NCBI GenBank assembly: GCA_013396655.1
Contig: WBMV01004353.1
Span: 958,418 to 1,022,417 of the forward strand
From: Campylorhamphus procurvoides
Lineage: Eukaryota > Chordata > Aves > Passeriformes > Dendrocolaptidae
Direction of reading: 5' to 3'
DNA length: 64,000 nt
Positions 11,001-26,000 of the stretch are shown here, one piece after another. The notes below the pieces were generated by a model that was not told the origin of the DNA, did no database searches, and was given only the letters and a program-made list of their open reading frames with translations. Both the position numbers and the translations under genes were made by a program. How positions within the stretch are numbered: the first letter of the stretch is position 1; every line of letters begins with the position of its first letter.

Positions 11001-14000
11001 GCCTACTGCCCACACTACTTGAATAACACCTGGACAGCTTGGCGAAGCTGTCCTGTTGCACAGGGACTAATAAAGTAGTGAATAAGTTTACCTGTCAAAA
11101 TTAACCTAGAAGTTCTTTAAAAATTATGAAGAATTTCTATCCTTGTACTATCATGTCCACAGGGATGCCTTTGGTGACATTTTGCACAAAACCACTTTTG
11201 TCAGCAGCTCATTCTTGTAACTAGACACATTCTGCCCCTCACTCAAACAAGTGAAGCTTCTTATTTCCAGTGGGTCACAATTTTAAATTAAATTGACAGT
11301 TTGAGTCACAGAAAGCCCATCACAGGATCAGTATTTATCTTCAACAGAAACTCCCAGAATTCAGGTATCATTACATCCTTTCACAATGTATATCTAAATT
11401 CAGCAGACATTAGTTATTATGTTGATGGCTAACCAGCTGAGATGCTTTGGGGCAGTCCACAATTCAGACATTACCAGAACCTTTAGTCTGATCCATTTCA
11501 CCCTGTATAAAATTTTCAAGCCTTCCTTGGTGACCTTAGAACCTGACATTTGGACCAGGCTGCTGCACCAAAGCCCACACAAGCAAGCATATTCAGGTCT
11601 TTCTGAGTGATCCAGTTTGTTACGTATCACCCCTGCAACTCACTCCAAAAACTGCTGCTGAACCCCTGCTGTACTCATGGCTTCCACTTCTACTTACACC
11701 TACCAATTTGCAATCCCCTGCATCATTCCAGCCTACAGTAATATGCAGTTACAGAAAACTCATATCCCTCTGATTAGCAGTTATAAGCAGCAGTCATCAT
11801 CTGGAATACAACAACTAATCATGGCCCTTACTGCAAGAAGATGCTTTTACAAATCGGCCTTTTGCCCTCTCAAGATGCCAAGGTTCCAAGTGCCCCATTT
11901 CCCACTGCAACCTAGTCAGTTTCTTGGGCTTCTGTCTTAACAAAGCTTTAATTCCTCATCTGGATCTCTGAATGTCAGATGAGTCTCCAGGGAGTCAGGC
12001 ACCAGGAGGTAGCAAAGCCACACTATTCCACACCTCACCTTTTCATCACTAGATGGCGATCCTTCATCTCGGAGCGTTCGAACCAGACGTGAGGACAGGC
12101 CTTGACTGTGGCTCGCTGGATGATTCCCATCAGCCCACCGTGAACCTGGCCAACCTGCGAGCTCAGCAAAGTACATCAGTACCTGAGACACCTGAAAAGG
12201 ACCTCCTATTCTCCATCCCTCACAAAAAAACCCAAATGCACTGAAGACTGCAAACCAGGATTGAGCAGCAAACACAGAACTGTTAAACTGCATTCACCTG
12301 AGAGGATCTAGACACACATATGGAAGCATATCCCAAGTACTTCACCAGATGAAGAGCCTAGCATTGACACTGCTAGGACAACTTCTCCAGCATGTAACTT
12401 GTAGATCAACTTCAACACAGTTTACACTTTTGTCCACTGACTAGTGCTCAAGTAAACATCTCTAACTGTGAAAGTACCAAGGTATACCGCCACCCCACAA
12501 GCTTTCCCTCTCCCGGTCCCTCTCCTCTGCTATGATCATCATAGATCTCCTCATACCATTGCATAGCATCCATCATTTGTCAAAATGATCGCATCTATTG
12601 GTGACGTGTGGTTGGCAACACAAATTCCTCCTTTCTGAGGTTTGTTTTCCCTGCAAGTACATATTTTTTTGTTAGATTACTAGCGCAGTAACCACCACAT
12701 TACACACACAACAGTTCCATAGAGCTGCCAGGTGAGTCAGCATCTAGTGTGATATTAACGTGCAGGTAAAAAAAGAGCAGCCCCCATTTCAAATGGGATG
12801 CTCACTCACATAGAAGCATACACACTGTTTTTATTGTAACTCACTTGTTATGGTAATAGATAGTACCAGACAGAGCTCTGACAAGGATGCGGGAGCATGT
12901 GAGGTGGACCAGTTCACTCAGGCAATTTTTCAAACTGAAAGAAAATCACAGATATTTGAAGTATCCTGGAAAGCAGCTAGATATACATACATATCCTCCA
13001 GCCTACTTAACACAACTCAGGACTGGTATTTTCCTGATATTCTGGAGCACAAAGAGATATTGCCAGTTCTAGTGCTACAGCAGCTCAGCCAAGATATGTC
13101 ATACTCTCAGTGCCACTTATCTAGGCATGGCTGTGACCTCCTCACTGGATGTTTTTCATCCCAATACCATTATCTCCCCTACGACATTCCCTTTGAGTCT
13201 CTCATGACAGCAGGAGGAGCCCAGCAGAGATCATCAACCTCAGTGCCAAGCCTGGCAAGAAGCCAACCACAGCCCAAACTCAAAATGCCACTAAAAGCAA
13301 AGTCACAGATTTGTGGGTGGAGTGGACTATCTGTAGTCTGTTGTTTGTAAAATCTGTCCACTCCTAATCTTCAGCTGTTTGCACTGATGCAACTTGGCAA
13401 GTTCATCTCTCACACAGAGTACCTACCTGCTGTTTGGCAGCTGTCCTACCAGTGTTGTTCCCACAATCATTGACGTAATCCCAATGGCAGCGAGGGTAAT
13501 GCTACATGCAAAACAGACATTAAATCAAAATAAGAAGTTTTGTTCACTGTAATAACACTTTCCCCCTACAAAATGGAAAGGGATTGCAGAAATTCAATTA
13601 TTCCTCAGATACCTGACTCATCCAGTTCTCTCAGTAATTCCCTGACCTGTTGCTCAAAGTAACGGTCTAGCTAAGGCAGCAGATTCAGATACTCCCATGC
13701 ACGCAGAGTCAGGGAGCTTTACAGCTCCCCCACCTTACACTTATACTGCCAATACACATAGCTATGGAGAAGCATTCACAGGAAAGACGACCAGTAGCCT
13801 TAATCTAATCTCCACAGTGAATGGCAAGATAAAACTGTTCTGAATGGTGTCTTAACCATTAAAAGGAGCCTTTAAGCAGGTTAATCTTCTGTATCTGCCA
13901 GTGTGGTCTTTGATTTAAAAAAAGCTGAGATGAGTTTTACCAAGAAAACACAAATCTATGCATTCCCAGACTGCCACCATGAGCTTACCGTAGGGGCAGC

Positions 14001-17000
14001 AGGAAGCAGTACCGCACTATAACCCCAATGACCCACACAATCGTTAGCCTCAGGCTGATGTAACGGAAGTTGACATTAGTCCTTGTGAGGAGATTCCAGG
14101 AAAGTAGCTCTTCTGAGGAAAACCTTTGGGTGACTTCATCTTCTACAATGGCCTCAAACCCTTTTCTGCAGAAGTAGAAAATGTCAGAGAATTCGAAATT
14201 CACTCGAGGCAGAGGTGCAATTTCTTTCTCCATAGGCGTTTCATCTCTTTCAATGATACCTTGGGAAGGAAAGGGTAACCACATGAGGAAATAATCTCTG
14301 AATTAACAATCATTCTCTGAATCATTTGTCACTCTGCACTACCCAAGGAGATATGCTGACTGTCAGAGTCCCCCCTCACATAAGAGCAAGATCAGTTGGG
14401 TAGCTGAACACAACATACTCTTCAGTAGGCCAGTTCCAACTTCCCTTCTTCACATCAACACCTTGGGCAGCAAATGCATCAAGTTCTGTTGCCTACTGAA
14501 CATAAAGCAAGAAGGCAATATCTTTCCCATCATATGCTGTGCTCTCAACTCTGCAACTTTACCCAAGACCATCTCATGCTTTCAGATGAAATCAAGTGAG
14601 ACCTTGGCCTTTACATTCCCTTCTGTGTTCTGCGTATTTGAAGGTATTCATTCTCTTCAGTGGAGGCTTCCCTGTTCCCTAAACCCATCTTCTCTGATAT
14701 TCTGGCATCCCACAGCCACATTCTGCTGAAACACATTCTACTGGTATTTGCCAAAGCCACAGACCACAATATTGTGCATTGATCAACTTTCAACCAAATG
14801 CACTTTTCTATAAGTAAGGACAGAACCACACAATTTTTTTTATTTTAGTTAAAAAATAAAAATCAAACAAAGCAAAACCCTCCAAAAACACAACATCAAG
14901 TTGTGCCTATACGTGCCTTACCATCATTTACTTCAGCACTAACAGCTGTGTTTCAGTTGAACTCTGACCATAGCAATAGAAGAGAAGCCTGGACAGTTCA
15001 GAAGTGCAGTAGCAATAACAAGTATTCCCTGTTTTCCTCCACCCTTTTCACTTTTTATACCTATGGCCTGATAAGGGCCAATTTCTCGCTAGAGCTTTCA
15101 AAGGCAAGGACAAATTGTGTAACCTAAATATAAAGATCAAGTAACTGCTTTCTGGTAGGCAAGTCTGGCTCCAGAAACTGATGACTGAAGAAATTTAGAG
15201 TAACAGTTAACCAGAACAACCATCCCCTGAGACACTCAATTTGGATTACAGAGGTCCAAGTTCAGGTTGCCACTCTGTCAGACATCCTCTGACAAATTGC
15301 ATAATCTTTATGCTTCCATGTTGAGATTAGAAAAAAGGGAAAGGGCATAGCACCCAACTTCTTCAAGCTACCAGAAACTTTCTACATTATAGGATATGTT
15401 TTTATATGAAATCTGCAACCCAATGAAGCCTTGCCAGCAGAAAAACTCTGAATATATTTGCTGTGCAAATCACATGCAACATTTAAACTACAAGTGATAT
15501 AGAAAGTCTTCATATTGCACTGCAACATACATATGGGATAACACGGGAAGCTGCAAGATGCAAGTCCTACAAATCACTGAGGAAAATACTGAATAACAAT
15601 ATCTAAGATGTCACACTGAAAAGAAAAACCCATTAGCACCTTCAGTTTTGAACCTGGCAACCATGACTTCCAATTCCACCACACCACCTCACGGCATCGT
15701 CCTATCATGAGCCTACAAATACAAATCATTCATATGGCATATCCAAAAACCCACATGCCCTTCAGGATCTAAATTTTACAATCATGCATCATTATCAAAT
15801 GTTCAACAGAATAGATCATACTTGTTTTGTATTTTAAACCCAAATCAGAGCTCTAGTTTGTGGTACAATTTTTCTCTGTCAGTCCCTTAAACCTTTAAAA
15901 GTGAAACATCCAGAACTGTAGGCAAATCAGCCCAACTTATCTACTCCATACTGCTGGACGCAAGCTATAGGCAAGAAACCAGGGGAACTCTCCAGCATCC
16001 ATCACAGAAGTACCACTCTACAGTTCCCAGAACTGGGAAACACATCCTCCTTATCCAGACCCTGGTTCAGCACCAGTCAAGCAGCTGGCTCACCTGGCTC
16101 CAAATTCCTGACTGAAACCAGCCCAGGGTTCAAGATTATCACCCTTCTGGCAAGGCGAGACAGCCCAGCTGTAATTTCTTGCCTCATGAGCCTGCACTGT
16201 CCTTGCTACATGACACCCCCATGCACCAGCGTTGGCACAACCTACTCTGAGCCAAGATGTCAGCAGCACACAAAGATATTACAAACAGAATTGTAACACA
16301 TGCTGCTCTGGTGATGTACTTAGCCTTCTTGTAATCAGGAGGGACACTTAATGGCCTTTAATCCCTTGGCCACGGGTAGAGCTGAGTTCATCAAAGACAG
16401 CACTATGCAGGAGTACAGCCAACATCACTCAACCAAACAAAAGGCCATAAGAGCTGCTTTACTCAGTGTTACAGCACAAGCCTTAAGCCTTCAAGATCAT
16501 TATACCAGGCTCAAATTAAACACTATCTACTTACAAAGTAAGTACATGCTACATAGCAAGTAGATACTACTAGCATTATTTGCATAAGCCTTTCTTTCAG
16601 TGGATGTAATTTTCAAAACTGACTTAATAGCATTTTTGTCTTTTTTAAACCCACCAGCTTGAAGACAATAGAGCCAACACCCACACAGAGATGAGAACTG
16701 ATTATTCAGATGCAGTGAGACAGACATCAAGCCTTCAACTACCTGCTCAGCCAAGAGCTACCATTGGGTCCAGCACAAACATATTGGTCTCTAACACAAA
16801 GGGACCTTGAGGTGACAGCACCAGGTAATTGCCCAAAGCAACTACACCAGTCACCGTTTCTTTTGGGACTATTTCTTATCACATCACCAATGCAGGGGCA
16901 CTGGCTGCCATTTCTGCCAAGAGATGTGAAATACACTGGATTTGGTGCTTCAGAGAAAGGTGGTGTCTCCTCGATCACGCTCACTCATCTTTCTGTGTTT

Positions 17001-20000
17001 TTTTTTTTTATTGAGTGGCACAATTTTAGGGTGTTTGGGGAAGACCATTTATGCTCTGCTTAGGAACAGGAAATTCTGCCCTTGCACATGCATGTACAAT
17101 GCTTCCTCCCACCCCAACCCACCTCTTAGCGATGACTGGATGGTCAAGAAAGACAGAAGAGTTGACATACACTCCCTTTCAGCACTTAACACACATATGG
17201 GTACACACACAAACATTTACCTTTACCCTGTTTTAATCAACTACTCTGTAATTCATTATCAGCAGGAATTTCTCCTCCCTCAGTAAACATTATGTAATGG
17301 GGCCTGCTTATGTCCTGTCACCTCAGGAGATGACAACTCATATAATGCACTGTTATACCTACACCTGTCCCAGCCCTCAAGTAATTTCATCCACATACAG
17401 GAACCCAGTCTCCTAATCACAAGATAGTTATTCCTATGCTTAAAAAACTCGCAAGAGCAATATCCAGAGCGCAGCTTGGCACTGCAGACTTCATGTCTCC
17501 CCTTCTCCCCATACCTTCTCAAATAAGGAACTGTTAAGACTCCAGCTTTCTGCAGAAAGAGACACCCACATTGGGGAAAGGTTTAAATTTTTTATTTCAG
17601 ACATAAAAAGGACATTAAAAAGTAGTGCTTCAGGCAACTATTGCAACTGTGTAACACCACGCATAAGACTGCTTGAACACAGCCCCCATGCTATGTATGA
17701 ATTCTCAGGCCATTTTTACTATCACTGACACTGCTACAGACAGTGGAGTACACTCAATTTAGTCCAGGTTCTGAACCACAGCACATATTAATTCTATACA
17801 CCCCTCAGTCACACACATGGGAAATAGTTACTTGGGAATTCTTTTGAAAGATAGCTCATAGATAAATCTACCATGTGGGACCTCTCTCCCTTTTCTTCTC
17901 TGAAGAAGAAATAATTATGTGTGAGAAAGATCAGGCAACTAGGAAGACAAAAGTTCCTACTGCACAGCTAAAGCAGCACAGTCAGATCTCATGCCCTCTC
18001 CTTGACCCATGATGTGATGGGACACTGTCAGCTTTACATTTGCTGTATCACTGATAACCTGAGAAGCAGATAGCAGGGCACTGACATTATTTGAAAGGAC
18101 CTTGCCTCTCCCTCCAAAATACCCCACAACTCTCAGGACACTGGTGAATGATATAAGGATGTCCTTTTTCTCAACTGCTTTAAAGTCAGCACTTAAATAA
18201 GACAAGTTTTAAGCTGTTTCAAGAGCTGCTGGGCAGTATTTCCAGTTTATTATTACAGGTGCTGACAGTTACATCTGCTACCACTGAGAGCTGTTTCATG
18301 CCTGGCCTGCAGATAGTATGATACCAGTGTTTACAGTATTGATAAGAATACTCCTCTGGGGGTGAAACACACACAACCAGTTCAGCAATCCAGTCCCCAT
18401 TACCGCATAATGTTTGCATGAGCTAATTCCTAGAATCACGTAACAACTGACTTGTCTACTAACTGGCAAGCTGGGCCTGTTTCCAGCTGTGCTGCCTAAT
18501 GAGGGAGCACACAGAAAATGCTGACACTGCTGCCAAATGCTGTCAAAAATGAGCAAATGATTAGCAATACTGAGGCATTCAGGAATCAGGAGAAAACCAA
18601 CTGCAGGCTGCAATGCCTTTTGAGCCTTCCCCTGTTTCCTGGACAAACTCAGACTGCTCGCAGAGCTCCAAGTCTTACAGCCAACTCTGACGTACTACAG
18701 CCTACCACAACTTACACACAGCATGGGTTAAGAGATAGGAAAAGAACTAATTTCAAAATTAGGCCAAAGGAAGAATTATGAAGCAACTTTTCAGCTGTCT
18801 TTCTACAGACAATGAGTGTAAGAAGTTGGACAAACACTGATATTAACTCCAGGGGGCAAAAGGTCAATAGCAGCAGACTGAAAAAAGGGAATGAGTTTAA
18901 CAACACACACTTTAATCCAGCAGCCATTCCACAGAAAAGTACTGAGCTTGGGAAAGAAAAGTCCTGTCCAATAAACATTCAGATCACCTCAGAGAATATT
19001 TAAGTGTACTCTGATGCTGTTAGGACTGAGATAGCTGGCCAGCAACCCTGCAGGAAGCGACCTAAAGAGATTTCAAGATAAAAATCAATCTCATATTTAA
19101 AACTGAAAGTTTCCATCAACTAAGCATGGTCTCTACCTTAAGCTCTACTTTGCCTTGTTAAACTTAATATTATTTCATATCCTTCATTTCCTTACTCCCT
19201 GTTTTTCAACCATTCAGTAAAAGCCAGTAAAGAAGCATTTCATTCTCAGGAAATTTGCATGCTAGCAGCATTGCAAAACAATTAGATGTATCAGTGTGCT
19301 GGTTTTGGCTGGGGTAGAGTTAACTTTCTTCACAGTGTCTGGTATGGGACTCTATTTGGGATCTATGCAGAACACAGTGACGATAATATAGAGATGTTTT
19401 CTTTGTTGCTGAGCAGGGCTTACACAGAGCCAAGGCCTTTTCTGCTTTTTGTACCATCACACTGGTGAGAATGTTGGGGATGCATGGAAGGTTGGGAAGA
19501 GACAACAAAGACAGGTGATCCCAACTGACCAAAGGGATATTCCATACCACATGGTATCATGCTCAGTATATAAAGTGGGAAGAAGAAAGAGGAAGGGGGA
19601 GACATTTGGAGTCATGCCATTTGTCTTCCCAAGTAACCTTTGCACATGATGGGGTCCAAGTCTCCTGGAGATGGCTGAACACCTGTCTGCCCATGGGAAG
19701 CAGTGAATTAATTCCTTGTTTTGCTTTGCTTGCATGTATGGCTTTTGCTTTACCTATGGACTTATCTTTTTCTCAAGCCATGAGTTCTCTCCCTGATCCC
19801 ACTGGTGGGGGAGTGAGCAGCTACATGGGGCTTAGTGGCCGGCTGGCGTTAAATCATGACAATCAGCATGTACCCACCCCACCTCTTTTCCAGTTCTCTC
19901 ATGCACACATTTAACTAGTTCATTTGAAAAACATTCAATACTCCAACTTCAGAACATTAGTCTTATCTATTTGACTTTACTCCAAGCTCTCACCATTGGA

Positions 20001-23000
20001 AGTTTTTGGCCTCTGCAGCCGTTTCTTTTTGGTGCCTTTTTCTATCCGTAGAGTGGCCCACTGTTGAACAGAAAAAAAATATTAATTTCACAAATGTAGT
20101 ATTCACTTAAGAAAAGAAATCACCTAAATAAAAAGGCAACAGTTAATCAAAGACAGGTTGCGATTTTCAAGGAATATCTTCACCAGGTATCATCACCCAT
20201 CTTCCTCAGATGTGTCCACAACCCAAACCTATACACAGTTCCTAAGAGGAAAAAAACAAACAAAAAATGAACAAAAAAACCCAACCCCCTTCCAAATAAA
20301 CAAAAAAACCCACACAAAACAAAAAAACAACATTCAGTGCTAGTCAGTCCTTCCCAATCACACGTGTCAGTCTTCAGAGAGCAACATCAGTGCTTCAGCT
20401 CCTGTTCAGACACACAGCCACAGCCTCAAAGGCCCCTGTCAGCCTCGCTACTTGCACACCAGGCACCAGGCTGCACGGGAAGCTCCAAGAGTTGAGCTAG
20501 ACAACATCCCCTGAGCACACAGCATGTGTTCACAAGAGCTGACAGACACATCACAGCTCAGCCAGTCTTCCTTCAGACTAGTTTCACCATACTGAAGGCA
20601 AAAGAAAGTCCTAACTAGGTTAAGTCAAACTAAGTCCTGCACACAGATAATTCTGCTAAAAACCAAAACAGCATTTGCAGCCCTAAGTTGCATTTAAATT
20701 CAGACTCAGTTCAGAAAAGGACTGCACCCAAGAATTTTCCAAGCTGAATAAACCTGGAATTCACCTTGACTCTGCAACTGTTCATTTCTTGGCATTTTCA
20801 TAGAACCATAGAATGGTTTAGATTGGAAGGGACCTTAAAGTTTATCTAATTCAAACCACCCTGCCATGGGCAGGGATACCATCCAGCAGACCTGATTTCT
20901 CAGAGCCCCATCCAGCCTGGCCTTGAACACTTCCAGATATGGAGAGTCCACAACTTCTCTGGGTAACCTGAGCCAGCACCTCCTTACCCTCACAGTGGAG
21001 ATTTTCTTCCTAATAACTAAACTAAACCTGCCCTCTTTCAGCTTAAGGCCATTCCCCCTTGTCCTATCACTGCATCCCCTTGTGAAAAGTTCTTCTCCAA
21101 CCTTCCTGTACTTCTTTATGTACTACAAGGTGCTATAAGGTCTCCCCAGAGCATTCTCTTCCCAGGCTGAAGAGCCCCAACTCTCTCAGCTTTCATTTTA
21201 AAGCTCTGAGCAGCAGAGAAACAGGCCAAATCACCAGCTCTAGGCTACAGCTGCAGAGAGACCCTTCTCCTGCCCTTGGGAAAGGCTGCCAGCTCACTGG
21301 GGTTAACCTCCTCTTTTTCCCCATGGGTGGGCTGAGGGAATGAAATTGAAACAGGTTATAAAGTACACTCTGCTCTCCAATCAGTGTCAAAGCTTCCCAG
21401 CTGCCCTGCTTCCCACAGAAACCCCTGGCAGAACCACACCAGAGTCAGGAGATTTCCTCTCATTTCCAGTCCTGATGAGGCTGGGGGCAGTTCAACCTGT
21501 TCGCAGGTTGTCTTGACCTTAGGTTGACTCCATTCCACAGGGTGCTTTTATATAGCCCACTACCTCAGGCTTCATTTTTACTGGGTTAACAATTCCAACC
21601 CCTTTTCCACCCCAAATCCTGTGATGTCAGAACGGCCCTTCTGGCCTGGTTTTCTCCTTTCCCTACATGGCAGCTTTGCTAAGGGATGGAAAGCTCAGCC
21701 AATGAGGGCTGACTCTGGGGCTCCCCACTATGCACATTAATTCCTCCTCCACAAGACTTAGCATACTGTTTCTAGGAATATAATAGGCATTTTCAAGACA
21801 GACAGGTGAACTGGGAGGAATGAGCTCATATCAGCCTCTCCACTCTAACCAAGCTGTGGGGCATTTGGAGATGCAGTTTCCTTTTGGAAGGTCAGCATCC
21901 TGACTCATGGCATTATCTCCATCACATAATTTCCCAGTACGAGCCAGTACTGATTACTGTATCAGATCTTGCTGAATCACAACCTTCTCTGCCAATATAG
22001 TCACTTGCTTGCTCAGTTCTGCTGCTGCTAAGGCAATAGCTCTTCCAGGAACTCAGTACTTTCTGGCTACGTGACATTCTCAGCAGTGCTATGACCATAA
22101 AAGTTCTGGGAAATACCAAAACAAAATATTGTTCAAGGAAGAAACTATTCACAATTCTGTCATTTCTACATTTCTTCTATGAAATAGATTTAGGAATACA
22201 GGGGAACTAGCACACAAAATCATTCCCTGACCAGGCTTGAACCATGGTATTCAATGAATTAAAATCTCCACAAACAGGTAAGTCACTTATCACATAGAGC
22301 AGAAAGAACATATTTGGTTAATCGTCTCAGCCATATATGCTAGAAGAGAAAATAAGTTTTCATCTTTCAAATTTTCTCAAAGGGGTAATCAAAATCTGGA
22401 AGAACATTTTCTGCTTGGTGTTTAGAAAGAGCATGCAACACCCTCTTCACAAAGTTTTTGCTACAGAAATCCTGCAGTTATGAGTTCATGCTAGACAGTC
22501 AAAGAGGACACAGGCAATGCCAGCCATGAGGACACAGGTTATTGAGACATACCTTTGTAATACTCTAAAGCTTGCAACATCCTACGGCACTGCAGTATCT
22601 TTTGACGTTTTGCTACGCAAAGGAGGCAGTGGACTCTTCCCAGAGCAGACAGCAACTGCAGGGTCATGTAACCAAAGTCAGTTTCTAGTGCACAGATACT
22701 TACTTTATCAACCCCACTCAGAAAAGTACATTCCTTCTTCCTAAGTAGTCTGACCTTTGCTCCACAGGTTCATCTAAGTCCAGAAAGGAGCAGCAACCCA
22801 CCTGGGGCATGGAGGGAGCAGTGGCAAAGAGATTGGAGTGCATAGTTCCCTTTGCCCTCTACCCATGCCTTTCCAGGAGTTGGGAGCACTGCCATGAGCT
22901 TGACACCAGAGTGGCATCTCGTACAAAGGTTGGGAGAGTGTTCCAAAGGACAGCTGACTTATGTTCCACTAGTCAATAGCTAGGGCAGTTTTACATTCCA

Positions 23001-26000
23001 TGCCAGGTCTCCCAGGGGAGTTAAGCACACTTTATAAAACTAGCAAGGATGAGACCAACTGCCCCTCTTTGTCAGGAGTCTTTGGCCACTCAAGGATCTA
23101 CATGTACCACACGCTATAACAAAAAAGTTTTAAGTCCCCTATGTCAGCTTTCTTCTTTCCTCAATCCATCATATTTCCAAACACTATGCATGTTCCAGCC
23201 ACCAAACAGCAAGACATTTTTACTTAAACTTAACATCTAATTCTTCTACGCATTCTCAGGCACCTGAAATAATGGCATTACCATCAAAGTCAAAACATGA
23301 CCTTTGATCAAGTGAAAAGCTTGTTTATATCCAGGCTGGAAAACAAAAGAAACACTACATGCCGCAATGTGAGCAATTTCCCTTCCTTCCTCCAAGCTAG
23401 GGATATGTCCCATCGATCGCTGTTTCAGCTGGTTCCCATGCTAAAGGACAACTTTGTGCTACAAAGGGCTATCACAATGGGAGCTGATCCATCCCACAGA
23501 GGGGAAAATAATGTGTTTGTGTATTAGAGATCAAAAAGCATGAAACAATTATAAACCATAGCCCCCATTCTACTCAGGAAATTAGTAAAAAGCAGACTGG
23601 AAGGTCTTTTGGATCTGTCAGTAACACTGACACAAATCTAGGTGGCTTCTTCCAGCTAGAGAGCTGGTGCTGAGCAGGCAGTTTCAAACACCTTGGTGTA
23701 GACTTAAGTTTTTAGTAGGAATTCTTGAGGCAGCTTTGTGAAATGAATATAAAACACCAGACTCCTGAGCAGATTCAAAACAGTTCTGCAGCTGGGGCTA
23801 CCCATTGAACTACAAATGTAGTTAGAAAACAGCATGATCACAGAACTACAAACATCACCACAAGTCTGCTCACAACAAAGCAGCTTGAATGCTTTAATCG
23901 CACAAGGCAGAATCTGAAGATATCACACTTCACTAGGCAAGGAAAACATCAAGTTTTCCCTGAAAGGCCTCCCTCCTCATCCTCCTGCAAAAGGCCTTGA
24001 ATTCATCAGCACCTTAAATAAAAAACAAACACACACACACACAAAAAAAGAAAAAAAAATGCAACACACAGCAGGTCAACAGCCACAACAGTCAAAAGAT
24101 CAATTTCACTTATACATCACTAAACAATTGCCACACATATAGGACCTATGCAGTATTTGATAAAGACACAGTTAGATCTCAGAGACAAAAATCACACATT
24201 ATTTACAAGAGATGTCAAAATCCCTTCCTAACTCCAGATAAGAAAGTTGCCAAATAGGCAACTATTTCCAAAGACAAACTTGACATGTTGCTTCGTGAAA
24301 CGATGTCTAGAAATACTTTGCTAGAATCAAAAGTCAAGTTATTAGGAACACTGCAGAGATTTCCCCTCTTCCCCTAACAGATGGAGCTTAGCCTTTCACC
24401 TCATTTATCACCTTTACATCACACCTCTGGCTTAACAGCAATGTTTGACGATTATTTAGAAGAGATGACCGAAATCTGTAGTCATATGAAGTTAGACCAC
24501 CAGTGTTCCTCTATTTAAAGGCACTGCCATATCAGAGTCAAAAATTCATTAGCTTGTTTAGGTAAGCACTCCTTGGGATCTCTCCAAACCTCAATAACAA
24601 CAGAAAGATTTCATAGCACCTCCCACACAATGCTAACCTTGTTTAACACAGCAAAATCTGCATAGCAATTATTGGGTTGTTTTGTGTGAAGAGAGGATAC
24701 CACCACCAAGATGACTAATCACTTCTGAGTGAGGGCAAAAGGTCCCCTCTCTGACCTCCCATGCATCTATTCCTTCTGATGGGACATCCTTGTCAATGCC
24801 TCCAAAGACCAGTCGACATTCTTCTGCACACATCAGCTGTATAGCAGGTCCTTCATGGTGGACAGGTATCCAAAGAGCAACACAGAGTCCAGCTTTACAG
24901 GACAACATCAAGGGCATCAGCAACACCATGCAGCTTCTTTTATGCCAGCTTCACAAACTCATACTTTAAGGCCAGCTCTGAATGCAGCTGCTGTTATTTT
25001 TTTAACAGCCTTGGCTTACCAACAGTATCAGGAATCCTAATGTTCACATGCTGTGAAATTGAGAGCAGTTTCAGATCAGAGTTGCTGACCTGGAAGATGC
25101 TGTGCTAATTAATGATGCAACCACAAAAGAGNNNNNNNNNNNNNNNNNNNNNNNNNNNNNNNNNNNNNNNNNNNNNNNNNNNNNNNNNNNNNNNNNNNNN
25201 NNNNNNNNNNNNNNNNNNNNNNNNNNNNNNNNNNNNNNNNNNNNNNNNNNNNNNNNNNNNNNNNNNNNNNNNNNNNNNNNNNNNNNNNNNNNNNNNNNNN
25301 NNNNNNNNNNNNNNNNNNNNNNNNNNNNNNNNNNNNNNNNNNNNNNNNNNNNNNNNNNNNNNNNNNNNNNNNNNNNNNNNNNNNNNNNNNNNNNNNNNNN
25401 NNNNNNNNNNNNNNNNNNNNNNNNNNNNNNNNNNNNNNNNNNNNNNNNNNNNNNNNNNNNNNNNNNNNNNNNNNNNNNNNNNNNNNNNNNNNNNNNNNNN
25501 NNNNNNNNNNNNNNNNNNNNNNNNNNNNNNNNNNNNNNNNNNNNNNNNNNNNNNNNNNNNNNNNNNNNNNNNNNNNNNNNNNNNNNNNNNNNNNNCAGTC
25601 ATCAACAAACCATTAGTCCAAAAATAGACAATAATGTGATGTTACTTAATAGCCACGTTGTTCCTTTCCTGACATAAATGTGACCCAATAGCTTCACTTC
25701 CCTCAGGCTTTCTCGTTTCTTACTATTTCACAAGTATCATGCACCACAGTTTCTTGTCTTTGAAAAAGACAACAAACATTTTCCCATTACAAAGATCAAG
25801 TAGGGCAGTTTGTACAAAGTCTTGCTGATAACAACCCTGCCCCCATCTCAGGTAGCTAGGCATACACAAAAAAAAACACCAAACAAACAAGAAAAAAAGC
25901 CCTAGCATACTTAAAAAAACCCCACCAAAATACTGGAATTAGTTTTTAACAAATGGAACTGAAATATCAAGCAGAGATCATCACTCGGGGTGGGGCAGGG

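Noticed and set aside
12850..13350. A 166-codon plus-strand open frame
   Set aside because: It overlaps GPAT3 exon 5 and intron on the opposite strand. It is a chance frame with no conserved motif.
25102..25677. Open frames of 167-191 codons over the gap
   Set aside because: They consist almost wholly of N.
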